DNA of 49,531 bases from Emmonsiellopsis sp. PD_33 (GCA_032988165.1 JANTQF010000259.1:1-49531); one strand, 5' to 3'. Shown: positions 33,350 through 46,364, counted from the first letter of the stretch. The notes: generated by a model from the sequence alone, not told the origin. Numbers and translations are program-made.

Positions 33350-35711
33350 TCACACAACATGTCCCCCCTTCCTCCCCCTCCCATACCCACCACCACCACC
33401 ACCCCCCTCCTCCAACCTCCCCGCAAACCACGCCGCCGCAATCGCCGCACACCCACCAAACCTCAACACCCACCCTACAGAATCATCCCCAGGCTGCCCA
33501 CGCGGCTTCTGCAGCGCGTGAAAAATCAAACTACTAACCAGCGTCGAGAAGATCTGCGGACAGGAGATGGCCACATTATGGATTCCGAGGACGATGCCGG
33601 CCTGGTCCGTTGTGTCGGGGTCGCTGTTGTCATCATCGTCGTCGTCGTCGTCGTCGTCGTGAGTTTTGCTAATGTTTTCATCCCCGTCGACGACGGCGGT
33701 GCTGGATCCCATCATGAACTGGGAGGAGGCAGGGGAGGAGACGGGGGACGGCGAGAATTCATCGTCCGCGTCATCATGGCCGTCATGGTGTTCCACGTCG
33801 GTTGCAGGGTGGTGGTGGTGATGATAATGATGGTGATGAAAGTGCGATTCAGCAGACATAGTATCATGCGACGAGCCCGTAGCATGCTCCCCGCCTCTTC
33901 TACTCGGCGATCTCCAGCGCAATAATTTATTTCTCCGCTTCGCATCGCTATTGGCCACTTCGGCAGATATAAATGCAAACGGCGCCCAGAGCGTCAACGC
34001 CCATGAAATGCCGACGATGGAGACGACTACCGTCCCTGCCTGTGGCGTGCGGATGAAGAACGTGCTGAACATGCAGAGGGTGAATAGGATGTGGGACATG
34101 AACCACATACGTCGGAGGGTTAGGCCGGGTATCTGGAGCCTGGAGAGGAGGGTCGGTGACTCTCCTTCTTCTAGCGGTTCGGGGGCGGCTGGTGCAAATG
34201 CAGCGGCTGATGAGGCGGTGAATGATACTGCCGATGTTGATTCTCTACGGCTTAGATAGGGGTGTGGGCGGGTGTCCGTGGGTGGTTCGTCCGTGGTGTG
34301 AGCAGGTTGTCGATATGTAGGGACGATGAGTAAGGGGAGAATGATGCTTGCTACAAACGATGTGACCGCATATGTTAACAGCGCGAAGGTGCCCACTCGC
34401 GTGGCTGTCTCCCAGGCCGCATCGATGTCCTCGGGTGGTAAATTGGGGTGCTCCTCGAATATCGGATTGACATATAACTGGCCAATATATGTAGTGATAT
34501 AAAATAGAAACGGGAACCACCCCACCCAAGCACACAGCTGAACCTCGCACACCTTGCGGATCTGGGGCGGTAGGTTACGAATGGATTTGAAAACTTGTTT
34601 GAAGAAGGCAATGACGCCAGGATTGTCTGTCTGCGGCGGCCCTTCTAGCCTTGGATCCCGTTCTGTGATGTAAAGGCAACTGATCAAGAGAGTGATGCCC
34701 AGCGACAAAGACGCAATGGTGCAGAGAACTTTAAACTGCGTGTTTCCAAAGAACGGGAAGAGTCTGGGAAGGTCGAGATAGCCAGAGATATATCCCAGAA
34801 TATTCCCGATACCGGTGAGCCGACTGGCCCATGCGTTGGCAGACTCTTGCTGGTGCGCAGGCGCATTGTCGACGATAAAAGCTCTAATAGCCGCTTGTAC
34901 TAGAAGTGAAACATTATTAGTACAGCTCATATAAAGCTAGATAGTTGGCTGTTGGGAAAGACAAAACTAACCAGTATTGATAGCAAAATCCAGACAATAC
35001 ATCAAAATCGTCGCCAGCACAATAGACGTAACCTTAACCCCCGGAGAGTGGAATGGGACGTCAAACCAGCCCAAAAAGCCACCAACAATATCGCGGGTCC
35101 ATGCCAGGGCGAGCAGTGCGACAATAGTCGCGATGCCCCCTCCGATCATGAACGGTTTCCGCTTTCCCCATCGTATCCGGCAATTGTCACTACGGATGCC
35201 GACGTATGGCTGCACAAGAGTCCCAGTTAGGGGCCCCGCAATCCATACGAAGGCAAGGAGGGATTTGTTCATCCCCAGAGACAGGAGGTAGGGCTAATAG
35301 AGGTGTTTGTTAGTTTGATTGGAAGAACGCTTCTAAGAGGATATAGGTAATTCCCCAACGAGTAGATGCACTTACAGAACCATTCGAAAGCTCAACAGAC
35401 CAGACGATCTGCAATCTATCATGTTGGAAGTATCACTTAGCCCTGCCCACCTTTACATAAAAAAAAATTTCATTCCCAGGGATGGAAAAAAAGGAAACGC
35501 ATACGTACCCTCCAATACTCAACGTAAGCAGGAACAGATACAGCGAGCTTTTCGACTCCTCGTCATCGCTAGACTGTTTGCCAATAGTAGCCTCTACATC
35601 ACTGTGGATTTCTCGTCTCTCCCCTCTAGGACTTGACCTTGATCCCGACGGTTCACCGGCTAGCAGCGGCGACCGATCATCCTCTCTGCCCGGCGGTAAT
35701 GGTGAGGTCAT
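33350..35711 (-). CDS. SUT-type (glycoside-pentoside-hexuronide/sucrose) proton symporter
   Basis: The reverse-strand exons are 35711-35509, 35415-35376 (40 nt), 35293-34972 and 34899-33350 (704 residues). Joining them gives SIGGLQIVWSVELSNGSPYLLSLG, the diagnostic first-helix sequence of plant and fungal sucrose carriers such as S. pombe Sut1, followed by PLTGTLVQPYVGIRSDNCRIRWGKRKPFM (loop 2-3 RWGKRKP motif). Twelve membrane helices are expected, with the last ones including AGIVLGIHNVAISCPQIFSTLVSS. It should import a disaccharide (sucrose, maltose or another alpha-glucoside) with H+ at the plasma membrane; the substrate cannot be read from sequence. The cytosolic N-terminus is acidic/Ser-rich. 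A loop at about 541-613 holds a His run and ten consecutive Asp. The C-terminus is Gly-rich (GGGGGGG). Confidence 0.9.
33629..33658 (-). repeat. GAC/GAT codon repeat encoding Asp10
   Basis: Ten consecutive Asp codons (seven of them GAC in a row) lie in the large loop of the transporter. A trinucleotide repeat like this is expected to be length-polymorphic. Confidence 0.85.
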
Positions 35712-38457
35712 GAGGGTTTGTCTTCTTCGATTTCTGATCGGGACGAGAGTAGCGCCGGTGCGTTAACTAAGCTGGCGTTTAAGCGTCCTGTAGATTCCAA
35801 TTTCTAGACGCATGCGAGGTATATGTATATCCTTTTTTTCCGACAGGGGGGAACACGTCCGCTTGCTTCCCCTCTTTCAAAGTGATGAAACAAACCCTCT
35901 CTAGCAATAGAGAGACCGGGCGCGTGCCTTTGTTGACGACGGCAAGAAAGAATCACAATATCTAATGCTCGTGCATGTACCAGAAGCAGTCCATACGAAA
36001 ACACGTACAACCATAAACAAAACAGCAAGCAGAAAGCAGAATAGCAGAAAGCCACCCAATGCACAAGTTAAAAAACAAGAAAGAAAAGAAAGAAAACGAT
36101 ATCAGTCTTCGAAATAACAAATAATAACTTCACTTGCTAGGTACTAGGAATCAAAATGCCTCCCCAATACGTTTTTTAAAAAAAATAAGAAAAATCCAGA
36201 CAAGAATAAACCGCTTGTCGGTCAGTCTATATCCCCACGCGCGGTGCGCAGAAAATCAATATACAAGCGAGAACCTGCCCTCAGCTTTACCCGTACCTGA
36301 CCGGACCCGGGGGGGGAATATTCGCTGCAGCAGTGTATGGGCCAAAGCTGCAAGGGAAACGCGTTCGCCACTGGGAACTAGATAGATATCTGTTGACTGT
36401 TGAATCTTTGCAAAAGCCAGGCGTTGTCAGATGGGGGAGTAATATGTAGGTAGCTCCGTCCCCCTTGGAATATCGAATTCTCGAATTCTCGAATCGGGTG
36501 GGCAGTCGATCACAGGTAGTATGAACTCTCGGCCTCAGAATCTCCAACAGGGAAAGCCTAAAGGGGATCGATCCAATCCGGTGACAGACTGGGGTCGAGT
36601 TTTTTTTTAAAAAAAACTTCAGCGTTCGTCCTCTTCCTATTTCTTCCTCTTCCTCCTCCTCAAGGTATAGACAGATGGATAGATAGATGGACTTTCAGAT
36701 GGGGTAGGTAGGCGGGTGGGTTGTGTAGTATGTAGTCCAGCCCAGCACCTCAGAACCAGAGATGAGAAGCAAAGCTATATCTTCCCTCGCCTCATATAGA
36801 TGGTTCACCTCCTTTCCTTGCTCTTTCTCTCCCTCGTCAAAACAGGTAGGTAGACAAATAAAGGACGAACCCTCTGATGGCGGGTATGGTAATGATGATA
36901 ATGATGATGGTGATGGTGATGGTGGTGACAGTTCAAATCATCTCAAAGCGCTCCAAACAACATCAGGTGTCGTCTGGGCATTTAGCCCGATTCGGGGGGA
37001 GATAAATGGGGGAATCGGGGTTTAGAGTTTCTGGAGGCGAAATTCTGTTTCTTCTTTCTTGCTGTTTGGCGATAATGGTTGAGTTGGTTTGGTGGTTTGG
37101 GGACTCGATGGATGGATGGGGGGGTGGTCTGATTACGTCATCTGTCCCATCCAGCCAATTTCGCGACGACATAGGCAGGTTAACACCAACACCTCCTGAG
37201 CAGAGTGGGAAGAATAGAGGTAAGAAAAAGAGGGGGATTCCTATGACATGATCATCATCATTCTCATTGTCTACATACATACACTCCTAAACTACCCTGT
37301 TTCTTCCCTTCCCTTTTGGCCTTTCACTTAACAACCAAGTAAGAGTCCATATGCGTCTATATGTTCCTATTCCTCCTCCTATCCCCCTATCCCCCCATCC
37401 CCCCCATCCCTTAACTCAATCAAGGATATATAACCTAACACAGCATAAAACATCTCATATAAAGATAGAAGAACAAACCCATAACATGCAGGCAGACTAA
37501 CAGACAAACAATACTCAATGCACACAAGAACCATCCAAGCAAGTTAAGCAAAGCACAAGCAACCAATCTGGCATAAACAGAGGGGGAACGAATAACTGAA
37601 ATAAAAAGCAATAAGTAACTCTCAGAGGGAAGAGAATGATAGTGGCTGGTAGTCTATCGTTCTCACAATGGACAGACGAGCTAACATAGGAGATAAGTGA
37701 GGTAAGAACACCGACGTGACGTCGGTATGGTGATCTACGATCGATATGGTGGTAAATCAGGACAGACGGATAGTATAGGTGGGAAAATCAGAGAAGTCCA
37801 TCCCATCCAATCCTATCCCATCCATTTCGATGAAACGCAAACGCAAAAAACACAGGAACGAATTTAGAAGCCAGAATCCTAATAGAGCGAACCTTCATAG
37901 CCTTCGTTGATAGATGGGTTAAAAAGAGTAGTAGATAAATAGATCGATCAATAAAAAAAAAGTAAGTCTTCAGAGCGAAAAGAAAAACATAAGAAATAGG
38001 GATTATGCAAGATTCGACATGTAAAGAAAAGGAGGGAGAAAAACCAAAACCATACTCGGGGAGTTTACCCAGGCAAAATCAAAGACATTCCTCCACCCAC
38101 TTCCCAACCGCGACAAGATATATATGTATATAGTAAAAAAGGAAAAGAGAAAAAGTCCAAGGCCATAAATCCATTGGCGTAGATAAGGAGAGTTTTTGGT
38201 ACATTTCCTTGCCGGTCCATTGATTGCCCTTTGCTCGTCTCAAAACATAACCAAAAGTATATTCCCAAGCAAAAAAAAAAAAATATAAAAGCAATTGGAT
38301 CAAGGAAACGACGTTGGATTGTAGGCGTGATAGATATGCATAAGGCAGGACAAAAATGTCGCCAAATTTGGTTCTTTTGTGCAGTGGAGTGGATAAACTT
38401 GTACAATAAGTGTCTTCTATGAAAAGTAGTCCAATGAGGAAGACCAGAGATGACAAT
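35712..38457. other. Transporter promoter and steA 3' flank
   Basis: This 2.7 kb gap has no supported gene. It holds GAT/GGT simple repeats (36890-36927), three tandem TCGAATTC-like units (about 36472-36495), C-rich tracts (37377-37410) and A-rich stretches. The part next to steA (37900-38457) may be a long 3' UTR. Nothing else stands out. Confidence 0.45.
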
Positions 38458-40859
38458 CTAGATATGTTGTTGCAACAGCTGAGGAGTTATCATCTGTGGA
38501 GTCACCATGGTCGGCAAACTAGATTGCATAACCATAGATGATGGCATGGAGGTGACGCTGGCCATGTCAACGACGTTGGCGGACATGAAGTTGTTGGTCG
38601 AATCGGAAGACGGAGGAGACTCCTCTTCTAACGAACCAAACTCGTTCTCCTCATGCTCGTGGTCTTCATCAGAAAAGTTAGTCGCTGGTTGGCCACCACC
38701 TTGCTGACTTTCATGGGTACGACGGTGTCTGGGGTATGGTGTTAGTTCTGCGCGGCTACAATGCAATTTTAGTGAGGTGGGACGTACTGAGCAAGGTTAT
38801 CCGACCGTGAAAATGCCCTGTTGCAGAACGGGCAAGGGTAGGGGCGTTCTTGGGTGTGGGTTCTCACGTGCCTACGCGCCCAACCGTCAGTCAGCGGTTA
38901 CAGCAAATTACGACCACAAACCTGGCCAAAGAAATGCATGCAAAGCCTGCGACAATGCAAAGAGGCCAAAAATAGCAGTACATACCGTTTCAAATGCTCT
39001 AGTCTCTTGAAAAGCCTGCCACATGATGGGATAGGACAAGAATGAGACTTTTGGGGGTAAGGACCCAGTTCCATCATAGTTGCACTGCGGGCGCGACGGA
39101 CAGGCCCGGGTCGATCCGTCCTCCCATTGGCCGCACTCGCGGCAACTGCATGATCGAGAGCGTCGCCGTTGGGTAACGATGACAACTCATCCTGGGTATT
39201 GATCAGAGATAGTGGATCTTCTGGCGGGCTTTCCTCGAGACTCGGAAGCGGAGTACTGGTTCGAGATAGCTCTTGGAGCAGATCCTTTTGATGCGCAACC
39301 GTAGATGTGTAGCTATGGGTCAGGCCCGGAGGAGAATCTTGGTTGGATTCTTCTCCTTCCACAACGGCAGGAACGGAGCTAGACATGGAGCGACGGAGCT
39401 CGCTGGGTCGGCTGACGGAGTGGGAGTGGGAGTGGGAGTGTGATGTCTGGGCGTGGGCATTTCCAGTGACAGCCGCGATAGCGTTTGTAATGCTGGGGGG
39501 GATGGACGATCGTCTTCGTCGTTGTTTGTATGTTGGTGATCCCTCAATGACAGAGTATACATTGGTGGACGGGAATGTGCGAGTGGCGGTAGAAAACTGA
39601 GGTCCCGCGAGATTAGAAGGGGGGAGTTGCATCATTGGAGCAAAGGCCGCCGAACTTCCAATATCGGGAATAGCAGTATAAAGGCCAGTATCCTCGTTTG
39701 CAATATAGGCAGGTTCGGGGCCCAGGTGGACCGAATGCTGGGGAGGAGTGATTGGCTCAAAGGAGATGCCTCTAGGACCGTAGTCGTCGTAGTGTGACGA
39801 AACGAACGACGGAGCTGGAGAGTACTCCATATAAGTAGGCATGGACGTATGGCGCTGGTGGATTCTCGATATTGGCATCCCATTCCGGTCGTAGTTGATC
39901 TGGCCATAGTCCTGCTCGGGCTTGACCATGCCATTGTTCATTGGGGCGCTGGACATGGCCACTGGGTTATACATTGTCTGACTGCTCGTGTCTTCGGGCA
40001 CCACAGGCATTGCTGGCGGGGCCATCTGCGGAGGTGGCATAGAATCGGTAGATTGATTCATTGGAGAAGCAGAATGGCTGTAGCCGGTGCTGGCGTGGGC
40101 AGAGAAAGAGGACGAGTTCGCTTGTTGGGCCTTTGTGAGTTGTTCAAAGAGCGACTGCGAGGAATCGAACTCGAAGGACAATGCTGGCTCGTTGACAGCA
40201 ACTGTGGTTGCTTCCTGGCCCATCTTCTCTCGTTTTAAATCCCGTTCCAAAGCGTCGAGGAAGAGCCGGTCGTGGGGCACGCTGTACCAGTAGAAGACCT
40301 TTTGTTTCTTCTGGGTGCGGATGCAGTTGTTCTTGTACAGGAAATCGAGAAAGGCGCTCTTGGGTTCTTCGAGCGACGCGTCCGTTCCGGACTTGAGGTT
40401 TCGAAGGTCGGAAAAGATGCCTTCTTCGAACTTTTTGGTGTTTTTCACCGGTCGGCCAAAGGCCTGGAATCTGAAGGACAGACATCGTACGATATCGGTT
40501 CCCGAAATATGGAAGAGGTTATTCCTGCGACCGGTTAGAGTTGTACCTGGATTGAGCGTGACGGTCGCATCACATACCACAAGACACAGGAAACATAGTC
40601 GCCTGTGGGGAGTAGGAATCGACGGATGAGCTGTTCGGCGCGCCAGTCGACCGGGGCAGATATAAGGAAGTATTTCACTAGACGGGTTAGTTTGTCTGCT
40701 CACGACTGATGGCGAGTCAATGGCGGCGAACTCACAATTATCGACTTGTTGTAGGGCAACCTGTGCGTCATGGGGAAGGCTCTGCTGGGCCTCATTGGAA
40801 AGCATGAATGTTTCTGGTTTTTGCGGTGGTGCCATCGAAGCACCATGCTGAGAATACAT
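38458..40859 (-). CDS. steA: Ste12-like transcription factor SteA (homeodomain-like plus two C2H2 fingers)
   Basis: Five reverse-strand exons: 40859-40736, 40677-40578, 40524-38986, 38871-38788 and 38728-38458 (705 residues). Residues about 40-150 are the STE DNA-binding domain, rebuilt across two introns: KYFLISAPVDWRAEQLIRRF, then VSCVLWNNLFHISGTDIVRC and KKQKVFYWYSVPHDRLFLDAL. The middle is Ser/Pro/Gln-rich. Two C-terminal zinc fingers, the filamentous-fungal addition missing from yeast Ste12, span C571-x4-C576-x12-H589-x3-H593 and C601-x2-C604-x12-H617-x3-H621, each interrupted by an intron. The tail is acidic and then Met/Gln/Pro-rich. It acts in the nucleus downstream of the mating/filamentation MAP kinase; in A. 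nidulans SteA is needed for sexual development. The length agrees with SteA (about 690 residues). Confidence 0.95.
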
Positions 40860-43800
40860 CGCGACGGGCGGGAGAGTGTCTCTGCGACGGGGTCAGGCAC
40901 ATGGCACGGAAGCAGGATCACATTGTACACAGGACAAGTTTGAAGAGGCAGATGGTGTTTCCTCGACGCATGATGGGGAGGGTCAAGAGCGGGAAGAGGG
41001 AGCGGTATAAGAGGCAACCAACCGTCAGAGAGGGAGACAGCAGACCACGCACAAGAACGACGACGACGCAGAGTCGGCACCAGCCACGCGAAACAGAAGC
41101 GACGAAGCGAGAAGAGAAACGAGAGAAGGATTCCAAACGGGCGAAGACGAGGGACCAGCCTCAGAGGGTTCCAGACACTGGTGATGCGATTGCTGTCGAG
41201 AAGAGGGTTGGGCCAGCCCGAGGGATCGAAGAGGGATGCTCTGCTTCAGGCGGCGGGCACTCGACGGCCGACGCGCACAAGGCGAAACGAAGGTGTCAGA
41301 GAAGGAGAAACGAAAAGAAGTAAGAAAGAAGAAGAAGAAGAAGAAGTAATAAGAGAAAATAAAGCCACCAAAAGGGCGTGGGAGAGGAATGGGGGAGAGG
41401 AGAGGAGAGGAGAAGAGGAGAGGAGGGAAGAGGGAGAGGAGAGACGCAGAGACGGGGAAGATTGGGTAATAAGCCAGCGGCCAGCAGAGAGAGAGCCAGA
41501 CACAGGGGTGGAGGGAGGCAGAGAGAGACCGGGTGGACGAGTGGACAGGGAAGGCAGCGAGTGGGGACAGCAGAGTCGATGGATGGAGATGCGGCGGGCG
41601 ACGCGGGAAGAGAGAGACCGCGGCTGGTTAGTCAGGCCGGCTTGGGCTTCTCTCCACAGCCAGCCAGGGAACAGCAGGGGGACAACTCGGAGTCTGCAGG
41701 TGGTGAATCTAGTGATGCTGATGAATGCGGATTCCGTCGACTGTGGACTGTGGTTGCTGGGTCTGTTCCTGGAGTCTATCCTGCTTTTGCCCTGGCCAGA
41801 ACTCTTTTTTAACTCTACACACGGGAAGGCTGGCTCCATACCTAATAATACCTGTGGGTGCTCTCCACCACGTCAAGACTCAACCCGCCCGCCACGGCCA
41901 TATTTAATAATCCATTCGACTTTCGGCAGCCCTCTTTGACCTCTGGTGACAGGTGTGTGCTGTGTCCCGAGCATCCCTTTCTTCACTGAGCTATTCTAAT
42001 ATTACCCGTCTACATCTCGCTCACGTTGCACATCCATCCTTGACTTGGGCCCTGACCCTGGCCACTGCCGGGATAGCATCGCGTCATGTCTCCTCCCCAG
42101 CCCATCCACCGGTTCTTTCGCTCCAACATGCCATTCCTACATTGATTATCACTGCTTCCACACACACCGCGAACTCTCGAATAGTCTGCAAAGAATACAA
42201 GCCCAAGTAACTCCCCCAACAACTGCCCTCCAATGCAACCACCTCCCAGCCAGAATCAGGATAATGAAAATGCCAAAAGCCAAGGCCTGTGGCGAACGGA
42301 TTTCTTTACTTAGAAACCCGAAATAACCAAAGTAAAAAAGGAAAAAAATGCAAAACATTACGATCGGGAGGCGTCACAGAAACCAACAACAATGCCCCCC
42401 GTACTACAGTCTGCACACCACCCTCCCTCCGTATTTTTTGCGCAGGTGCCAACTTACGCACCGCGCTGGTACGTAACAAAGTACACGACTAACATACCGC
42501 CTGTTCGCCGTTCGACGGTGAAGGATGGATGTCCTGGACGCCGGAGCAGGGATGGACGGACTGGCTAAAATACTGATTTGGGGGGGCTGCGCTCATCTTT
42601 TACCCCCTCCGCATCAAGTCGGCGGCAGTAGGAACTACACCAATATGAGGAGCAGCAGAAAGAAAGGAAGAAACAAAAGAGACTGGCTTCTTCTTAACTA
42701 TATATTAGATATTAAACTTCCCGCCTATCCATCCATCTATCAACCACAACCCAAAAAGAAAGAAAGAAAGCAAAAAAAGGCAACAATAATACAGTCAAAA
42801 AAAAGACAATATCAACCCAAAAATAACCCCCCCCCCCTCCCTCATCGACTCACCACACCACACACCACCACCAGCGCCAGTCTCAGAAACAACAAGGACC
42901 AGGGTAACCTTCCCAGGGATCCTCGTCCTCCAACCGTATCGTATCATATGTATCAGAGCGCCCCCCCTGCCCGGCTCCTGATACATCAACCTGACACACA
43001 GCCCAGCCCAACAAACCCCCAACTGCCTATTGGCTCGGTTATATGAAGCAGACCTGGAACACGCGCCCAACCCACACTGCCTTGCATAACTGGACTCGGT
43101 CTGGGCAACACTGGAGGCCTGCTGCTGGTCACTGGTCGGTGGTCAGTTCATGTGCTGGCTTGGCTTGGCTGGGGGAATGTATGTAGTTGCTGATGATTGG
43201 CTACTATGATGGATGAAGTATGTCCTCGGGGCGCTCGACTCTCGACTCTCGACTGTTGAGGACCATTTAATTTTTATTTCATTCTTTGGAAAGACAGACA
43301 GACAGAGACTGGACAACAATGCGATGCAATGCAAAGTAATATGAAATATGAAATATTTTTAGTAATGAAAATTCAAACTTCCTTTGCCCAGCTTCTTATG
43401 CAGGAAAACTTTCACAGTGTTATTCTTCATCTGAAAATCCATCAAATGCTGATGAACCTCCATACATAACTTAACTACTCCGTACCCATCTCAGCAAAAC
43501 CAAAAGCCAAGAAAAAGGATAAAACTTAGATACATCCTCTTCCCTCCCCCTAGCCCCTGGCCCTGGTCCAAAAAGAAAAGAAAGAGAAGATATGAATATC
43601 ATGTGCTTCTGGAGGTTTATCACCCATCAATCCATCCCATCCCTCTCTCTCTCTCAGAATCATCCTCAAACTAGCGCCAGCCCCTGGCAGTAAATATGAA
43701 ACACCCGCTTTTGAAATTCTTGCCCCACTTTTCCTTCTTCCTTTTCCTTTTTTTCCTTTGCGCATTTTTTTTTTACTTTTCTCTCCTTAATTATTAGCCT

Positions 43801-44908
43801 GCTTTATTACCAACAATTCAGGCGTATGCTGGCTCATGAGTGGCCCTGTAGTTCCACGGCTGCTTGATCAATGATGAGGCTGGTGATTGCCCATGGGCCG
43901 ATACTGCCACGCGCTAACTAACAACGCACAGTGAGAGTCCAATTTTTTTACAATCCCCCGAACCTCCGCGCTGAAGGCGATGCCCTCGCGCCCAGCGTTC
44001 AGGTGCAGAAAAGTGCTCCTCCCAACCAATCACCTGCCCTCCATCCCATCTATCTTGAGACTGCCAAGCCATCTGGGCTTCTTTTAATAGAGCCAACTCC
44101 TCCTCTCTGGTGTGGCAGGGCAAATGTATATATGTACATGTACATGTACATACAGGTCCTCTACCCGATTTTCTCCTGTGAACTTCTCCTTCTTATATAA
44201 CTTTCCTGTCGGTCCTGCTTCTTCAGTTGCTTTCTCTGCGTTAATTTCCTTGGTAATATGACTAGGCAATTCTTTCGGACTAGTATGGATATAGATGCTG
44301 AACCATAGAGGGCAGCTTCAATATCAACTCCCAGCTTATCTAGTCATGATGGGGGGGGGTGGGGGGGAATTTTCAACCTGGAAGATGGAGATTTTAGGGA
44401 GATGGGCAATTGATTAACTCGTGAAAATTCATCCGACTACTGAAGGGATATCTATACCTGTCGTCTTCAGGCATATATTTTGCAAAACACCAACAAAACA
44501 TTCTATTTCATTATGGCCTTTCAGCAAGAGCGTCTAACTTCAGGGGAAAAAAAAAGAAAAAAGAGAAAAAGAGAAAGAGAAAAAGGAGAAGGGGAAAAAA
44601 AAGAGAGAGAACATTCCGGTGGTCGTGATTCAGCAGCATAAACGGCAAAGGCGAAGTCGGTTTCATTTGGCGGCATCAAGAGTTTCTAGAGAGCATCCTA
44701 GGCCGCCTGTCAGTGCCCCGATATTTTGTGGTTCCGGGAATTAGCAGGCTAGTCAGGATATGTATGTGGTCCACAATAACATACTATATATCTCGCCTGG
44801 AAACCAGGAAGGCTGTGCTTAGCAGTCGAACAAGGCCGGTAAATTCGTGACACCGGCATCCAACTCCTCCCTGGCTGGTATGGAGACAAGCCCAATACCT
44901 CTCCTCAT
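40860..44908. other. steA upstream region, gene-poor
   Basis: For about 700 bases (40900-41620) the forward strand is almost pure purine (GA-rich), so the steA leader side is pyrimidine-rich. Long forward frames here (40808-41323 and 41181-41939) are Arg/Glu low complexity produced by that bias. Further on are three tandem CTCGACT units (about 43230-43253), C9 and G-run tracts, and a GA tract at 44540-44610. No coding sequence is supported. Confidence 0.45.
44132..44151. repeat. ATGTAC tandem palindrome
   Basis: Three ATGTAC units plus AT form a perfectly self-complementary 20-bp stretch next to TATATA. It could form a hairpin or be a simple-sequence repeat. Confidence 0.7.
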
Positions 44909-45805
44909 CTAATCCTCCAAGGCAAGTTCCACCAAACCCTCCAGGTCGTCACGGCCGAGAACAATATCGCGCTCCCCGTTGCCGGTGGGGGGTCGCAAAA
45001 GAAGGTCCTGGAAACGGATCACCATTGGACCAGTGGCAGAATAATTACTCCCGCTCTTGATAACGGTCGCCTCCTGCGTCATAACAGGACGAGGGCGAGC
45101 AGCTCCATCACGGAATTGCCACATCTCAAGGTGGACTCGGTGCTTGCAGAATATTTCTACCGTGATCACGACGCGTACATCCCCCCGGGATTCTGTTAAC
45201 CACCAGCTGGCGTCATTCCTCAGCTTTGAAGCCGACTCGGAATATCCAACTTCAAGAACCAGGCTGGGCCATTTGGCTGATCGGGTATGCGGGAGTGAGC
45301 GTGGTAAGTATGATGTATCAGGGCATTTGGTGCGTGTTGTTCCTTGCACATCTGCTCCCCCACAGGGTCGAAGTTCGAGAGAAAGCCTCGGTCTCATTTC
45401 ATCCAGTTTGCCCTCAAGAAGTTTTTCAAAGTAACAGATAGCACTTGCATGATCGCGAGAAATCATGTTGATGATAAGGAGATGATATGTGAGACTTTGA
45501 TCTTTGCTGCGTCCAAGGTGTCGTAGGTTGGAGAAGTCTCGCATTGCATCTGGAGCCACATTCTTAAATACAACGTATCTGTCTAAGCGTTGTCCACCAT
45601 CGCTGTCAATGTATCCAGCAGCACGAGCGAATGGTTCCCTTTGAAGGAGCTCCTCAAGGTCCTCTGCCTCGAGCCCTGCAGCATCGTATTCACTGCTTCC
45701 AGGAGGCAGGGCTTCGATCATCTCTCTAACTTCATCATTGTAACCCTGACTTGAGGAAGTGTTTAGCAAATTCATTATTGTGTATAATTCTCTGCTCCTT
45801 TTCAC
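44909..45805 (-). CDS. Fungal accessory protein with PD-(D/E)XK-like core, function unknown
   Basis: A single exon encodes 298 residues. The central block P162-D163-TSYLP, then KWPSLVLEVGYSES (E185) and LRNDASWWLTESRGDVRVVITVEI, matches a family of fungal hypothetical proteins common in accessory regions. The order 'PD ... hydrophobic strand ending E-x-G ... D-x-WWL' recalls the PD-(D/E)XK/Uma2-like nuclease fold. The catalytic lysine of E-x-K is replaced by Gly here, so activity is doubtful. The N-terminal 130 residues are charged and probably helical. There is no signal peptide and no membrane segment. A Met at residue 11 is an alternative start. It lies on the same strand as the divergent kinase upstream. 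The nuclease relationship is an inference. Confidence 0.6.
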   Translation of the reverse strand: MKRSRELYTIMNLLNTSSSQGYNDEVREMIEALPPGSSEYDAAGLEAEDLEELLQREPFARAAGYIDSDGGQRLDRYVVFKNVAPDAMRDFSNLRHLGRSKDQSLTYHLLIINMISRDHASAICYFEKLLEGKLDEMRPRLSLELRPCGGADVQGTTRTKCPDTSYLPRSLPHTRSAKWPSLVLEVGYSESASKLRNDASWWLTESRGDVRVVITVEIFCKHRVHLEMWQFRDGAARPRPVMTQEATVIKSGSNYSATGPMVIRFQDLLLRPPTGNGERDIVLGRDDLEGLVELALED

Positions 45806-46364
45806 TGTGTGATTGAGAGAGTTTAAGGATAAGAATGAATGGGATGATCGATGGCATGCTTTTAAAAAGAGGTTTATATGGATGACATCATCATCTCATA
45901 CGGTTAACTAAGTTACTAGGTTGATTCCTGAGCGATCTCACGAACGAATCTAGCTAGTTACTACTCTGTAGAGAAAACAAAGAAGAAGAATACATATTGG
46001 CAAACACAGCCAAACTTGGTGTGAAATGAATAGACAAGAATTCTCTCCTGAGTCTTTGGTAATAATCATTCCGCTGGTGAATATTGCCAAGACCCACCAG
46101 TATCTCCTCCTCAGCGCCTTTTCCAGGCCAATACTTCCACACACCTTGGAACCTATGAGCAGGTCGAGCCCCGGAACGGCAGGCTAGGCCTGTTCGAGAA
46201 GGGCGCACTGGCCGGGTAGGCGGGGCAAAGATTCTCGGCTTTTTGACTGTTTTTTTTTCCCTTCTTTTTAAACCCACTTGTTTCAGATTTTGACACTAGA
46301 GGGAGGAACAGCGGGCTAGGGCCTCATATTGAAATGCTGCTAAATGTTCACTCTGAGTATTATA
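45806..46364. other. Intergenic between two reverse-strand accessory genes
   Basis: This holds the promoter of the PD-(D/E)XK-like gene and the 3' flank of the kinase gene. Short open frames only. Confidence 0.4.

Noticed and set aside
33951..34259. Forward frames over the transporter, and 33359-33925
   Set aside because: Antisense to the SUT transporter; low complexity such as valine runs comes from the Asp and His codon repeats.
41181..41939. 252-codon forward frame
   Set aside because: Arg/Glu low complexity from the purine tract; no domain and no homologue recalled.
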